Assembly (NCBI RefSeq): GCF_042433915.1
Contig: NZ_JBHLUN010000014.1
Location: 62,001-126,000, forward strand
Direction of reading: 5' to 3'
Length of the DNA: 64,000 nt
Source: Roseomonas elaeocarpi
GTDB lineage: Bacteria; Pseudomonadota; Alphaproteobacteria; Acetobacterales; Acetobacteraceae
Both the position numbers and the translations under genes were made by a program. This document shows, piece after piece, positions 17,793 through 25,705 of the stretch (the stretch's first letter is position 1; each line of letters starts with the position of its first letter). A model generated the notes under the pieces. It worked only from the letters and a program-made list of their open reading frames with translations, was not told the origin of the DNA and did not search any database.

Positions 17793-18273
17793 ACCCCGCA
17801 CAACCGCGCTGGACCTGCGGGACCCGAGCCTGACGGCCGAGGCGGTGGCGGCGGCGCTCGACCTCCGGCCGCATCTCGAGGGCGGGCGCTACCGCGAAAC
17901 CTGGCGCGACCACCCCGCGGATGGCGGCCGGGGCGCCGGGACCAGCATCCTGTTCCTGCTCGCGGCCGGGGAGCGCAGCCACTGGCACCGCGTGGACGCC
18001 GCCGAGGGCTGGCACTGGCAGGCCGGCGCCCCGCTCCGGCTCGAGATGTGCCGCGACGGCGACGACCCGGCCAGCACGATGCTCGGCCCCGTGATCGGCG
18101 CCGGGCAGTCGCTCTCGGCCATGGTGCCGGCGGGCTGGTGGCAGGCGGCGTCCTCGTGCCCGGCGGCGGGCACGGCGACGTGGTCGCTGGTGTGCTGCAC
18201 CGTGTCGCCGGCCTTTCGCTTCGAGGGCTTCGAGATGGCCCCGCCCGGCTGGCAGCCGGGGCGGCGCGGATGA
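17785..18273 (+). CDS. Cupin_5 (DUF985) family protein
   Basis: 162 residues, starting at a GTG that overlaps the gloB stop by 8 bp. The cupin signature is visible as SILFLLAAGERSHWHRVDAAEGWHW, with the metal-binding type His/Glu spacing, and later VPAGWWQAAS and FRFEGFEMAPPGWQPG, which are characteristic of the family. Proteins of this group are small beta-barrels, some linked to sugar or amine metabolism; the reaction here is unknown. Coupling with gloB suggests a shared role in metabolite damage control, which is inference only. Confidence 0.88.
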   Translation: MAEPRTTALDLRDPSLTAEAVAAALDLRPHLEGGRYRETWRDHPADGGRGAGTSILFLLAAGERSHWHRVDAAEGWHWQAGAPLRLEMCRDGDDPASTMLGPVIGAGQSLSAMVPAGWWQAASSCPAAGTATWSLVCCTVSPAFRFEGFEMAPPGWQPGRRG

Positions 18274-18884
18274 GCGAGGCAAGCGCCTGGGACGCGCGCT
18301 ACGGACAGCAGGGCTTCACCTTCGGCGCCGCGCCCAACCTGTACCTGCGCAGCCTCCAGCCGCGCCTGCGCCCGGGGATGCGCGCCCTGTCGCTGGGCGA
18401 CGGCGAGGGGCGCAACGGCGTCTGGCTGGCGGAACAAGGGCTGGAGGTCACCAGCCTCGACTGGTCCGAGGTCGGGTTGGAGAAGGCCCGCACCCTGGCC
18501 GCTGCCCGTGGCGTCGCGCTGCGCAGCGAGTGCGCCGACCTGACGCGCTGGTGCTGGCCGGCGGAAGGCTACGACCTCGTGGCCTGGATCTTCGTTCACC
18601 TTCCACCCGCGGACCGTGCGTTGGTGGCGGATCGGGCGATGGCGGCGCTGCGGCCGGGCGGGCTGTTGGCGGTGGAGGCCTTCACCCCTGCGCAGGAGGG
18701 TCGCCGTTCCGGTGGCCCGCGCGACCCGGCGCTGCTGCCCACCGGGGCGGAGCTGCGTCACCTGTTCCGGAACCTGATCGTGCTGGAATGCCTCGAGGGC
18801 ACGGTGCGCCTCGACGAGGGCCCGCGCCACCAGGGCGAGGCGGAGGTGGTGCGCGGCCTATGGCAGCGGCCGGAGCAGGGCTGA
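18270..18884 (+). CDS. Class I SAM-dependent methyltransferase (TehB-like)
   Basis: 204 residues. The SAM-binding motif is ALSLGDGEGRNGVWLAEQG, followed by VTSLDWSEVGLEKARTLAA and YDLVAWIFVHLPPADR, the arrangement seen in TehB/thiopurine-type small-molecule methyltransferases. The start overlaps the cupin stop (ATGA), so it is the third gene of the gloB operon. Substrate unknown; a thiol or metalloid acceptor would fit the glutathione context but is not shown by the sequence. Confidence 0.87.
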   Translation: MSEASAWDARYGQQGFTFGAAPNLYLRSLQPRLRPGMRALSLGDGEGRNGVWLAEQGLEVTSLDWSEVGLEKARTLAAARGVALRSECADLTRWCWPAEGYDLVAWIFVHLPPADRALVADRAMAALRPGGLLAVEAFTPAQEGRRSGGPRDPALLPTGAELRHLFRNLIVLECLEGTVRLDEGPRHQGEAEVVRGLWQRPEQG

Positions 18885-18985
18885 ACCTCCACATCCGAAC
18901 GGAGGCCGGTGCCCGCCCCCGGGGACCGGCAGCGGCCGCCTCCCCACCGCCGCCACGCGAGGCTGCGCCCGCGGCGGCAGGCTTC

Positions 18986-19873
18986 TCAGGCTGCCCTGGC
19001 CGCCATCCAGCCGCCGCCCGCCACCAGCAGCATGGCGACCACGACCCGCCAGCCCAGCTCTCCCCCGCCCAGCAGGATCAGCAGCAGCGTCGAGGCCACC
19101 GGCACCGCGTAGCCCAGCGTTCCGAGCAGCCTCGGGTCGCCCCGCTTCATGCCGATGTCCCACAGGAAAAAGGCGGCCCCCACGGGTCCCAGCCCCATCA
19201 GGACCACGACAACCCATTGCCCCGCCCCCGGCAGCACCGTCCGCTCGAACAGCGCGTGCGCCAGCGCCGCCAGGACTGCGGTCACGAGGCAGAAGCCCGC
19301 CACCGCCGCGGTGGGCACCGCCGCCATGCGCCGCGAGGTGACGGAATACAGCGCCCAGACCAGCGCCGCCGCGGCCGCGCACAGGAAGCCCGCCCCCGCA
19401 CCGGGTGGAAAGGAGGCGCCCGCCCCCACGATCAGCGCGCAGCCGCAGAAGCCCAGCGCCACGCCCGACAGCCGGCGCGCGCCCAGCGGCAGGCCGAGGA
19501 GCGGGCCCGACAGCAGCACGATCAGCAGCGGCCACAGGTAGTTCAGCAGGTTGGCCTCCACCGCCGGCGCCAGCGCCAGGGCGGCGAAGTAGAGGGCGTG
19601 GTAACCGAACAGCCCCCCGACCCCGTGCAGCCAGGCGAGGGCCGGCTGTTGCAGCTGCCCCAGCTCTCCCCGCAGCACCACGGCCGCGGTGCCGAGGACC
19701 CCGCCCACCGCGAAGGCCATCGCGGTGATCTGCAAGGGTGGCAGCCCCGCCGCCAGGCGGCCCAGCAGCGCCAGCGAGGCCCAGAGCACCAGGGCGCCGA
19801 TCCCGGCCAGCGTCGCGCTCTTCCCGCTCCGCCCCGCCGATGCCCGGCCCGTCACCGCCCGGTTCCCGGCCAT
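18986..19873 (-). CDS. EamA/DMT-family transporter
   Basis: Ten-helix drug/metabolite transporter of 295 residues with two EamA repeats. The first begins ATLAGIGALVLWASLALLG, the second FLCAAAAALVWALYSVTSRR. Conserved helix ends such as ANLLNYLWPLLIVLLS and GPVGAAFFLWDIGMKRGD match aromatic amino acid/DMT exporters. The ATG at 19873 is preferred over an in-frame TTG at 19882. It converges on the gloB operon. Substrate unknown. Confidence 0.9.
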   Translation of the reverse strand: MAGNRAVTGRASAGRSGKSATLAGIGALVLWASLALLGRLAAGLPPLQITAMAFAVGGVLGTAAVVLRGELGQLQQPALAWLHGVGGLFGYHALYFAALALAPAVEANLLNYLWPLLIVLLSGPLLGLPLGARRLSGVALGFCGCALIVGAGASFPPGAGAGFLCAAAAALVWALYSVTSRRMAAVPTAAVAGFCLVTAVLAALAHALFERTVLPGAGQWVVVVLMGLGPVGAAFFLWDIGMKRGDPRLLGTLGYAVPVASTLLLILLGGGELGWRVVVAMLLVAGGGWMAARAA

Positions 19874-20008
19874 GCCGCGCAACCGCCGCGCCGCGGGGCC
19901 CCGCCCGTCCAGTCATGCCGTCGGGCCGGGTCCGCGCCACTGGTCGCACCGGCCGAGAGGAACCATGTAGAGCCTCCCCGCCATTCCTGCTGAAAGGCTT
20001 CGCCTCCC

Positions 20009-20350
20009 ATGGGTTTCCTGCTGCGCACCGTGATCACCGCCCTCGCCTTCTGGGTGGCCGATGCGCTGGTGGACGGCATCCACCTGCCCGGCGTCGTGGG
20101 CACGCTCTTCGCCGCGGTGGTGTTCGGGCTGGTGAACGCGGTGGTGCGCCCGGTGATCGCGCTGCTGTCGCTGCCGCTCACCCTGTTGACGCTGGGGTTC
20201 TTCACGCTGGTCATCAATGCCCTGATGTTCGCGCTGACCGCGGCCCTGTCGCCGATCAGCGTCGACGGTTTCGGCGCGGCCTTTCTCGGCGCGCTGGTGG
20301 TGACGGTGGTGTCCTGGGCCGCCAGCCGCGTGGTGTCGGACCGGCTCTGA
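20009..20350 (+). CDS. Small membrane protein, phage holin 4/Mycobacterial-4TM-like family
   Basis: 113 residues with four closely spaced hydrophobic helices and the family signature FGLVNAVVRPVIALLSLPLTLLTLG then LVINALMF. Despite the family name (Phage_holin_4_2) these are chromosomal inner-membrane proteins of unknown role and need not be holins; no phage genes are nearby. ATG 20009 with GAAAGG 13 bp upstream. Confidence 0.85.
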   Translation: MGFLLRTVITALAFWVADALVDGIHLPGVVGTLFAAVVFGLVNAVVRPVIALLSLPLTLLTLGFFTLVINALMFALTAALSPISVDGFGAAFLGALVVTVVSWAASRVVSDRL

Positions 20351-20408
20351 GGCGTCGGGCCCTGACCCAAGCTCCGGCCCGCGCCTTGGGCGGTGCCGCG
20401 CGACGCGC

Positions 20409-20720
20409 TCAGCCGGCGCGCGGCGGCTGGTAGGGCAGTGCCGCCGGCCTGAACGGCGTCACCTGCACCTCGCGCCACACGTCGCCCTGGCTGTAGGGGT
20501 CTTCCGCCAGCCAGCGCCGCACCGCCGCCTCGTCGGGCAGGTCGAGCACCAGCATCGAGCCGGTCATCCGCCCTTCCGCGTCGGTGAGCGCGCCGCCCAT
20601 CAGCAACACGCCACGCTCCGCCTCAGGGGTCACGCGCTCGAAGTGGGTCGGGCGCGCCGCCATGCGCCGGGCAAGGGCGCCTTCGTCCGTGCCGTCATGG
20701 GCGATCACCAGGAAGGCCAT
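20409..20720 (-). CDS. YciI family protein
   Basis: 103 residues. The YCII-like ferredoxin-fold domain shows FLVIAHDGTDEGALARRMAARPTHFE, GGALTDAEGRMTGSMLVLD and AEDPYSQGDVWREVQVTPF, with the catalytic-type His and Asp of the family. Some relatives act as small dehalogenases or lyases, but most are uncharacterised. A ribosome site (GGAGAAG) precedes the ATG. The upstream gap to phaB (20721-20965) is GC-rich with no gene seen. Confidence 0.88.
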   Translation of the reverse strand: MAFLVIAHDGTDEGALARRMAARPTHFERVTPEAERGVLLMGGALTDAEGRMTGSMLVLDLPDEAAVRRWLAEDPYSQGDVWREVQVTPFRPAALPYQPPRAG

Positions 20721-20965
20721 GGGTTCTTCTCCGCTTCGCGGGAAGCCCTGCCCGGACGGCAGGCTTCGCCGGCACGAAGCAGTACCGGCGCGACCGGCGC
20801 CAGTGAAGCCGGGTCCGGCTCTTCCGCCTCCTCGGGGCCGCAGGCCCAGCCTGTGGGGCCCAGCTGCCGGCCGGAGCCGGCCCGGCGGGGCCCCTCCACC
20901 GGGAACCTGCCCCTGCGGGAAACAGCCGGCACCGGGGCGAGCGGCGGCCCCGGTGCCGGACCGCC

Positions 20966-21688
20966 TCAGTACATGTGCTGGCCGCCGTTGATCGACAGCG
21001 TCGAGCCCGTGATGAAGTCCGCGTCATCGGCCGTCAGGAAGCACACGCCGCGCGCAATGTCCTCCGCCTGACCCAGGCGACCGACGGGAATGCGCGCCAC
21101 GATCTTTTCCAGCACGTCGGGCGGCACGGCACGCACCATCTCGGTGTCGACGTAGCCCGGCGCGATGGCGTTGACGGTGATGTTGGCGCGCGCCCCTTCC
21201 TGGGCCAGCGCCTTGGTGAAGCCGTGGATGCCCGACTTGGCGGCGGCGTAGTTCACCTGCCCGTACTGGCCCGCCTGCCCGTTGATCGAGCCGATGTTGA
21301 CGATGCGGCCGAACTTCCCGGCCGTCATGTCGTCCCACACCAGCTTGCACAGGTTGAAGCAGGAGCCGAGATTGGTGTCGATCACCTGGTCCCACATGTC
21401 GCGATTCATGCGCTTCATGGTGCCGTCGCGGGTGATGCCGGCGTTGTTCACCAGGATCTCGACCGGCCCGAACTCTTCCTTGATGGCGGCGATGGCCGCC
21501 TTGCACTGCTCGAAGTCCCCCACGTCGAACTTGCGACAGGGAATGCCGGTGCGCTCCGTGAAGGCGCGCGCGGCGTCCTCGTTGCCCGCGTAGGAGGCGA
21601 CGACGCTGCGTCCCTGGTCGCGCAACATTTCGCTGATCGCGGCGCCGATGCCCCGCTGGCCACCGGTGACGAGTGCGACACGTGCCAT
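20966..21688 (-). CDS. phaB: Acetoacetyl-CoA reductase
   Basis: NADPH-dependent short-chain dehydrogenase that reduces acetoacetyl-CoA to (R)-3-hydroxybutyryl-CoA for PHA synthesis. It has 240 residues. The cofactor motif is VTGGQRGIGAAIS, then NNAGITRDGTMKRM, the catalytic Ser in NIGSINGQAGQYGQ, Tyr and Lys in VNYAAAKSG, and the typical end TGSTLSINGGQHMY. The ATG at 21688 has a perfect AAGGAGGAA ribosome site. It is the partner of phaA, but separated by 5 kb and on the opposite strand. Confidence 0.96.
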   Translation of the reverse strand: MARVALVTGGQRGIGAAISEMLRDQGRSVVASYAGNEDAARAFTERTGIPCRKFDVGDFEQCKAAIAAIKEEFGPVEILVNNAGITRDGTMKRMNRDMWDQVIDTNLGSCFNLCKLVWDDMTAGKFGRIVNIGSINGQAGQYGQVNYAAAKSGIHGFTKALAQEGARANITVNAIAPGYVDTEMVRAVPPDVLEKIVARIPVGRLGQAEDIARGVCFLTADDADFITGSTLSINGGQHMY

Positions 21689-21936
21689 CTTGGTTCCTCC
21701 TTGAACCGAGCTCCAGTTCCATCTCATCCGGGCTTCGGTGTCTTACAAGGTGCGACCCCGGCGAAGCGTTTCCAAGAAGATCCCGGCCGCGCCTCACTGT
21801 TACGTCTACAAAACATTATGATTTCGGATTTCGGGGGACTCGGTCGCAGGAAAGACGTGGCGCGGGCAGCCCCGCCGGTGCTAGGACGCCGCCGCCCGTC
21901 CCCGAAGCGGCACGGCAGCAGGAGCTCTTTGCGACC

Positions 21937-22125
21937 ATGGACACACCGATCGCCGCCATCCTCTGGCCCGAGCACGCGCGCCGTGAGCCGCAGGCCATGC
22001 TGCGCATGCTCGAGATGCTGGAGCGCCGCTGCCTCGAGATGGGGGCCGAGGAAGCCGCCGAGCACCTGCAGCGCGCCGTCGACGCCCTGCTGCGCGACCA
22101 GGCCAGCCGCCGCCGCGCGGCCTGA
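21937..22125 (+). CDS. Small hypothetical protein
   Basis: 62 residues, not recognised. The sequence is strongly helical (QAMLRMLEMLERRCLEMGAEEAAEHLQRAVDALLRDQ), could form a coiled coil, and ends in a basic RRRAA tail. An AGGAGC lies 12 bp before the ATG. It is divergent from phaB across a 248-bp gap, which suggests, without proof, a small PHA-related or regulatory protein. An antisense reading frame exists but has no helical or family logic. Confidence 0.5.
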   Translation: MDTPIAAILWPEHARREPQAMLRMLEMLERRCLEMGAEEAAEHLQRAVDALLRDQASRRRAA

Positions 22126-22182
22126 GGACCGCGCCCCGCGCGCCGGCGTGACCAAGGGTCCGACGGCGGCTCCGGCCTGCCG

Positions 22183-22821
22183 TCAGGCGCGGCGCAGGCG
22201 GAACAGCGCCTGCTCGCCGAACAGGTTCGCCAGCCACACGCTGCGCCGCCACGGGGCGCGTAAGCCCCGCTCATCCACCGCCAGCCACTGCTCCACCACG
22301 TAGCCTTCCAGCGCGCAGAGCGCGAAGAAGTCGCGGATGGTGCAGGGGTGGATGTTGGGCGTCTCGTACCAGGGGCGGTCCCAGGTGTCGGTGTCGGGCA
22401 TCCGCCCGGTGGTGAGCAGCCGCCAGCGCATCTGCCAGTGCCCGAAATTCGGGAAGGACACCACCGCGGTGCGCCCGATGCGCAGCATCTGGCGGAGCAC
22501 CTCGCGCGGCTTCTCCACCGCCTGGAAGGTGCGCGACAGCACCACGCAGTCGAAGGCCTGGTCGGGATAGAAGGCGAGGTCGGCATCGGCATCGCCGTGG
22601 ATCACCGCGAGCCCCTGCCCCACGGCGCGCGCCACCTGGGCCATGTCGATCTCGATGCCGCGCGCGTCGGCATCCTTCTCGCGCGTCAGGTGGTCGAGCA
22701 GCGCGCCGTCGCCGCAGCCGATGTCGAGCACCTTGGCGCCCTGCGGGATCATGTCGGCGATCAGGCGCAGGTCGAGCCGCATGTTCTTGGCGACGAAGCG
22801 GATCGGCAGGCTGTCGGGCAA
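22183..22821 (-). CDS. metW: MetW methionine biosynthesis protein
   Basis: SAM-methyltransferase-like protein that works with MetX in homoserine O-acetylation/methionine synthesis. It has 212 residues. Typical MetW features are MRLDLRLIADMIPQGAKVLDIGCGDG, YPDQAFDCVVLSRTFQAV, FPNFGHWQMRWRLLTTGRMP and TPNIHPCTIRDFF. A TTG start at 22821 is chosen because GGGGAG lies 7 nt upstream; an internal ATG (22782) is possible. MetX is not adjacent, as it usually is, but lies at 27.2-28.4 kb on the same strand. Confidence 0.93.
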   Translation of the reverse strand: MPDSLPIRFVAKNMRLDLRLIADMIPQGAKVLDIGCGDGALLDHLTREKDADARGIEIDMAQVARAVGQGLAVIHGDADADLAFYPDQAFDCVVLSRTFQAVEKPREVLRQMLRIGRTAVVSFPNFGHWQMRWRLLTTGRMPDTDTWDRPWYETPNIHPCTIRDFFALCALEGYVVEQWLAVDERGLRAPWRRSVWLANLFGEQALFRLRRA

Positions 22822-23126
22822 GGCAAGGCTCCCCAGCGCGGGCGGTGCGTCGCACGCCGCGATATCGTGCCGGACTTAGAGAAGCTGCTTCCCGACGTCC
22901 AGGCACGAAGCTTCCGCGCGAGGCCCCTCAATCATGGACGGGCCACCGTGATGAGCCGCCGGAGGATGAAGACGCTGAGAGTGGGGAGCCGGAACACACG
23001 GCCGCATGGCTGTCGGCGGGCGCGTGGCGACGGTGGCCGGGCAGAGCCGCGATGCGCGCCCGGTCCTGCGGCGAAGGGCCGCTGCAACAGCGTTGCCCCG
23101 GCCTCCCGGCCGGGGCAACGCGCCGT
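22822..23126. other. Intergenic region, metW to Mn catalase
   Basis: No gene is supported. The catalase terminator hairpin occupies 23090-23121. The remainder upstream of metW shows no recognised regulatory motif. Confidence 0.5.
23090..23121 (-). terminator. Terminator hairpin after Mn catalase
   Basis: A 14-bp perfect stem (23090-23103 with 23108-23121) and a tetraloop begin 6 bp beyond the catalase stop codon. The following bases on the minus strand are only weakly T-rich. Confidence 0.6.
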
Positions 23127-23984
23127 TCAGGCGATCTGCTCGGACTGCGCGCCGCTGTCCGGACGGGCCGGGCCCAGAACCGGCTCCTCACCCATCGGCA
23201 CGTTCTGGAACACGCTGAAGGTGCCCTTGCCGTCGATCGAGGGGCCCTGCGTCCAGCGGCCGGCCTGCGGCGCGGAACCGTCGGCAGCGGTGGCGAAGAA
23301 GTTGTAGTTGAACTTCTGGTGCTCCTCGCTCTGCGGGAAGGAGTTCGGGATCGGCAGCGCACCCTGCGCACCGCCCAGCTCCTCGACCACCGCCAGCCAC
23401 TGCTGCTGGTGCATGGTGTCGCGGGCGATCATGAAGTGCAGCATGTCCTTCATGCCGGTGTCGTCGGTGGCGTTGAACAGCCGCACCGCCAGCACGCGGC
23501 CCGTCGCCTCGGCCGCCACGTTGCAGTACATGTCCGCGGCCAGGTTGCCGCTGGCGTAGATGTGCGACATGTCGAAGGGCACGCCCTCCGCGTTGGCCGG
23601 GAAGGCCGCCATGCCGGTGGACAGAATATGCCGGTGCAGCATGCCCTCGATGGCGCCGCGGGCGCTGCCGCCGCCCATCACCGTGCCCACGATGCCGTCC
23701 GCGGCACCCGCTTCCTGCACCTTGGTGGGCGCCGTCTCGAGGTTCATCGCCACGGCGGTCGCCAGCATCTCGATGTGACCGATCTCCTCGGTCGCCGTGT
23801 GCAGCAGCATGTCGCGGTACTTCGTGGTCGGGCCGCGTGCGCCCCAGGCCTGGAACATGTACTGCATGCAGACGCGGATCTCGCCTTCCACGCCACCGAT
23901 GGCCTGCTGCAACATCCGCGCGAAAACCGGATCCGGTGTGCTCACCTTCACAGGATATTGCAGCTTCTTATCGTGGTAGAACAT
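23127..23984 (-). CDS. Manganese (non-heme) catalase
   Basis: Dimanganese catalase decomposing hydrogen peroxide, 285 residues. The ferritin-like ligands are visible: Glu in GGVEGEIRVCMQYMFQ, the Glu-x-x-His pair in TEEIGHIEML, and the second Glu/His set in NVAAEATGR and ARDTMHQQQW. The C-terminus is the usual extended tail. It is divergently transcribed from a CsoR-like repressor 99 bp away whose probable operator lies in the gap, so joint regulation is plausible. A strong hairpin follows the gene. Confidence 0.95.
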   Translation of the reverse strand: MFYHDKKLQYPVKVSTPDPVFARMLQQAIGGVEGEIRVCMQYMFQAWGARGPTTKYRDMLLHTATEEIGHIEMLATAVAMNLETAPTKVQEAGAADGIVGTVMGGGSARGAIEGMLHRHILSTGMAAFPANAEGVPFDMSHIYASGNLAADMYCNVAAEATGRVLAVRLFNATDDTGMKDMLHFMIARDTMHQQQWLAVVEELGGAQGALPIPNSFPQSEEHQKFNYNFFATAADGSAPQAGRWTQGPSIDGKGTFSVFQNVPMGEEPVLGPARPDSGAQSEQIA

Positions 23985-24057
23985 GATTGGGTCGTCCTGC
24001 GCAGGGGATGGAGGCGGCTCCGAACCGCCAGCACAGCAACGCCCGGTTCCTCCAAAA

Positions 24058-24076
24058 GATACCCCTACGGAGTATC
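24058..24076. promoter_or_regulatory. CsoR-type operator in the Mn catalase/regulator divergent region
   Basis: GATACCCCTACGGAGTATC is an inverted repeat with half-sites GATACCCC and GGAGTATC. It resembles known CsoR operators (TACCCTACGGGGGTAT type). It sits 8 bp before the GTG start of the CsoR-like gene, over its ribosome site, and 74 bp upstream of the catalase start. Confidence 0.6.
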
Positions 24077-24083
24077 ACGGAAG

Positions 24084-24398
24084 GTGGAGCATCTATTTAC
24101 CGACGGGCGTTTGTACCTCCGCCGTACGCCGGAGGAACGGGAGCCTATCCTCCAGCGCCTGCGCCGGATCGAGGGACAGGTGCGCGGCCTGCAGCAGATG
24201 GTGGAACAGGACCGCTACTGCCTCGAGGAAATGCAGCAGATCAGCGCGGTCACGGCCGCACTGCGCGAGGTCGCGGTGCTGCTGGCCTCCCAGCATTTCA
24301 CCGCGGGGCTGGAACGCGCAGCCTCGGGCAAGGACACGGAAATCCTGCTTGAAGAAATGAAGACCGTGCTGCGCGCGGCGATCCGGCAGGGGGGCTGA
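24084..24398 (+). CDS. CsoR/RcnR/FrmR-family metal- or electrophile-sensing repressor
   Basis: 104 residues, all-helical DUF156 fold: ILQRLRRIEGQVRGLQQMVEQ, then the sensing Cys46 (QDRYCLEEM) and His71 (LASQHFTAG). In copper-sensing CsoR the set is Cys-His-Cys with the third ligand four residues after His; here that position is Gly75, so Cu(I) sensing of the usual type is unlikely. A GTG start at 24084 is chosen with GGAG 11 bp upstream; no ATG fits. It is divergent from Mn catalase, with an operator-like palindrome immediately before it, suggesting autoregulation and perhaps control of the catalase. Confidence 0.85.
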   Translation: MEHLFTDGRLYLRRTPEEREPILQRLRRIEGQVRGLQQMVEQDRYCLEEMQQISAVTAALREVAVLLASQHFTAGLERAASGKDTEILLEEMKTVLRAAIRQGG

Positions 24399-24545
24399 TC
24401 CTCTGGGATGCCATGTCGGTGGAGCCCGGCGGCTGCGGCGCAGGAACCGCCGTGCCCGGCTTGGCAGGCCGGCTCCCCGCCCCTGCCGGCCGCGGCCGCC
24501 CAGGCGTTAACCTGGGCTCGCTAAGCCGGTTCAGCTAACCCGGGC

Positions 24546-25571
24546 TCACGCCTGGAGGCGGCGCTGCGCCAGCGGTGGCAGGAAGGCGTCGGTGTAAACC
24601 GCCTCCGCCGTCAGCCTGGGCGTGAGGCCGTAGGCTTCCTCGACGGTGCGGACCGCGCGGCTGAGCCGTGCCGCGTCCACCACCGACAACCCGTCGCGGC
24701 GCGCGGCCGGGCTCGCCACCATGTCGTCGAACACCACCTTCTGCCGTTCGGTCTCGATCGCCACGTCGGTCAGCGGCTCGGCTTTGCGCAGCGCCGCGAT
24801 CGCCTCGTCCGGATGCGCCTGGGCATACACGAGCGAGCGGAACAGCGCCGCCAGCGTGGCCTTGGCCGCCTCGGGCTCGCGCTGGAGATAGGCGCGGGTG
24901 GTGAGGAAGCAGCTGCCGTACAGGTCGAGGCCGTGGTCGCGGTAGTACAGGATGCGCTGCTGCGGCCAGTCCATGCCCAGCGCCTTGAGCGACAGCGCCG
25001 TGGTGGTGGTCAGGCCGGTGACACCGTCGGCGCGGCGCTGCACCAGCATCGGCTCGCGCAGCTCCGGGTTCACCGTCATCCAACTGACCTTCGCGGCGTC
25101 GAAGCCGGCGGCCTTGGCGAAGGCCGGGAACATCTGCCGCCCGGCGTCGGATTCCGGTGCCGCCAGCGTTTTGCCCTCGAGATCCTTGGGCGCCCGGATC
25201 GGCCCGTCGGCCCGCACCGTGGCGCTGAGCAGGCTCGCATCACCCCAGATGCCCACGACCACCAGCCCGGCATCGGGGTTCTCGGCCATGAACTTCAGCG
25301 CGGGGTTGATGTCGGCCTGCCCCATCTCGTAGGCGCCCGCCGCCAGGTCCACCGGCACGCGGCCGGAGCCGAAGCCGCGGCTCACCGTCACGTCCACGCC
25401 GGCCTCGCGGAAGAAGCCCTTGTCGCGGCCGAGCAGCACGAAGGCGTTGGGCCCCTGCAGCGCCCAGTCGAGCGAGTAGCGGACCTTGGGCAGCGCCTGC
25501 GCCCGCGCGAGGCGAGGCGCGGCGAGGAGGGCGCCACCGGCGGCGAGGGCGGCGCGACGGGAAAGCATCAT
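24546..25571 (-). CDS. ABC transporter substrate-binding protein, NMT1/SsuA-ThiY type, Tat-exported
   Basis: 341 residues. The N-terminus MMLSRRAALAAGGALLAAPRLARAQA is a signal peptide with a twin-arginine-like SRR. The mature part reads VRYSLDWALQGPNAFVLLGRDKGFFREAGVDVTV, typical of the pyrimidine/taurine/nitrate-binding family, with later GIWGDASLLSATVRADGPI and GLTTTTALSLKALGMDWPQQ. No permease or ATPase gene is adjacent, so it is an orphan or shares components from elsewhere. The unknown membrane protein 134 bp upstream is co-oriented. Ligand not predictable; thiamine-precursor uptake is one option. Confidence 0.85.
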   Translation of the reverse strand: MMLSRRAALAAGGALLAAPRLARAQALPKVRYSLDWALQGPNAFVLLGRDKGFFREAGVDVTVSRGFGSGRVPVDLAAGAYEMGQADINPALKFMAENPDAGLVVVGIWGDASLLSATVRADGPIRAPKDLEGKTLAAPESDAGRQMFPAFAKAAGFDAAKVSWMTVNPELREPMLVQRRADGVTGLTTTTALSLKALGMDWPQQRILYYRDHGLDLYGSCFLTTRAYLQREPEAAKATLAALFRSLVYAQAHPDEAIAALRKAEPLTDVAIETERQKVVFDDMVASPAARRDGLSVVDAARLSRAVRTVEEAYGLTPRLTAEAVYTDAFLPPLAQRRLQA

Positions 25572-25705
25572 GGCGTTTCGATCCTGGCGAAGGCGGGACG
25601 CGTTTGCCGCACCCTTTCGCCTCCGCATCATACAAGGAGCATGCCAGCCGCCCGCGCCGCGGCCCCCGCGTGGTTCCTCCGCGGGCGTTCCGGCCCGGCG
25701 CGCCG

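Noticed and set aside
20009..20350. Holin-like family name suggesting a prophage remnant
   Set aside because: No other phage genes nearby; this family is commonly chromosomal.
24500..24548. Direct repeat of TAACCYGGGCTC with flanking CCAGGCGT/ACGCCTGG arms after the CsoR-like gene
   Set aside because: Could be an attachment-like or terminator structure, but the arms are short and no integrase or tRNA is near.
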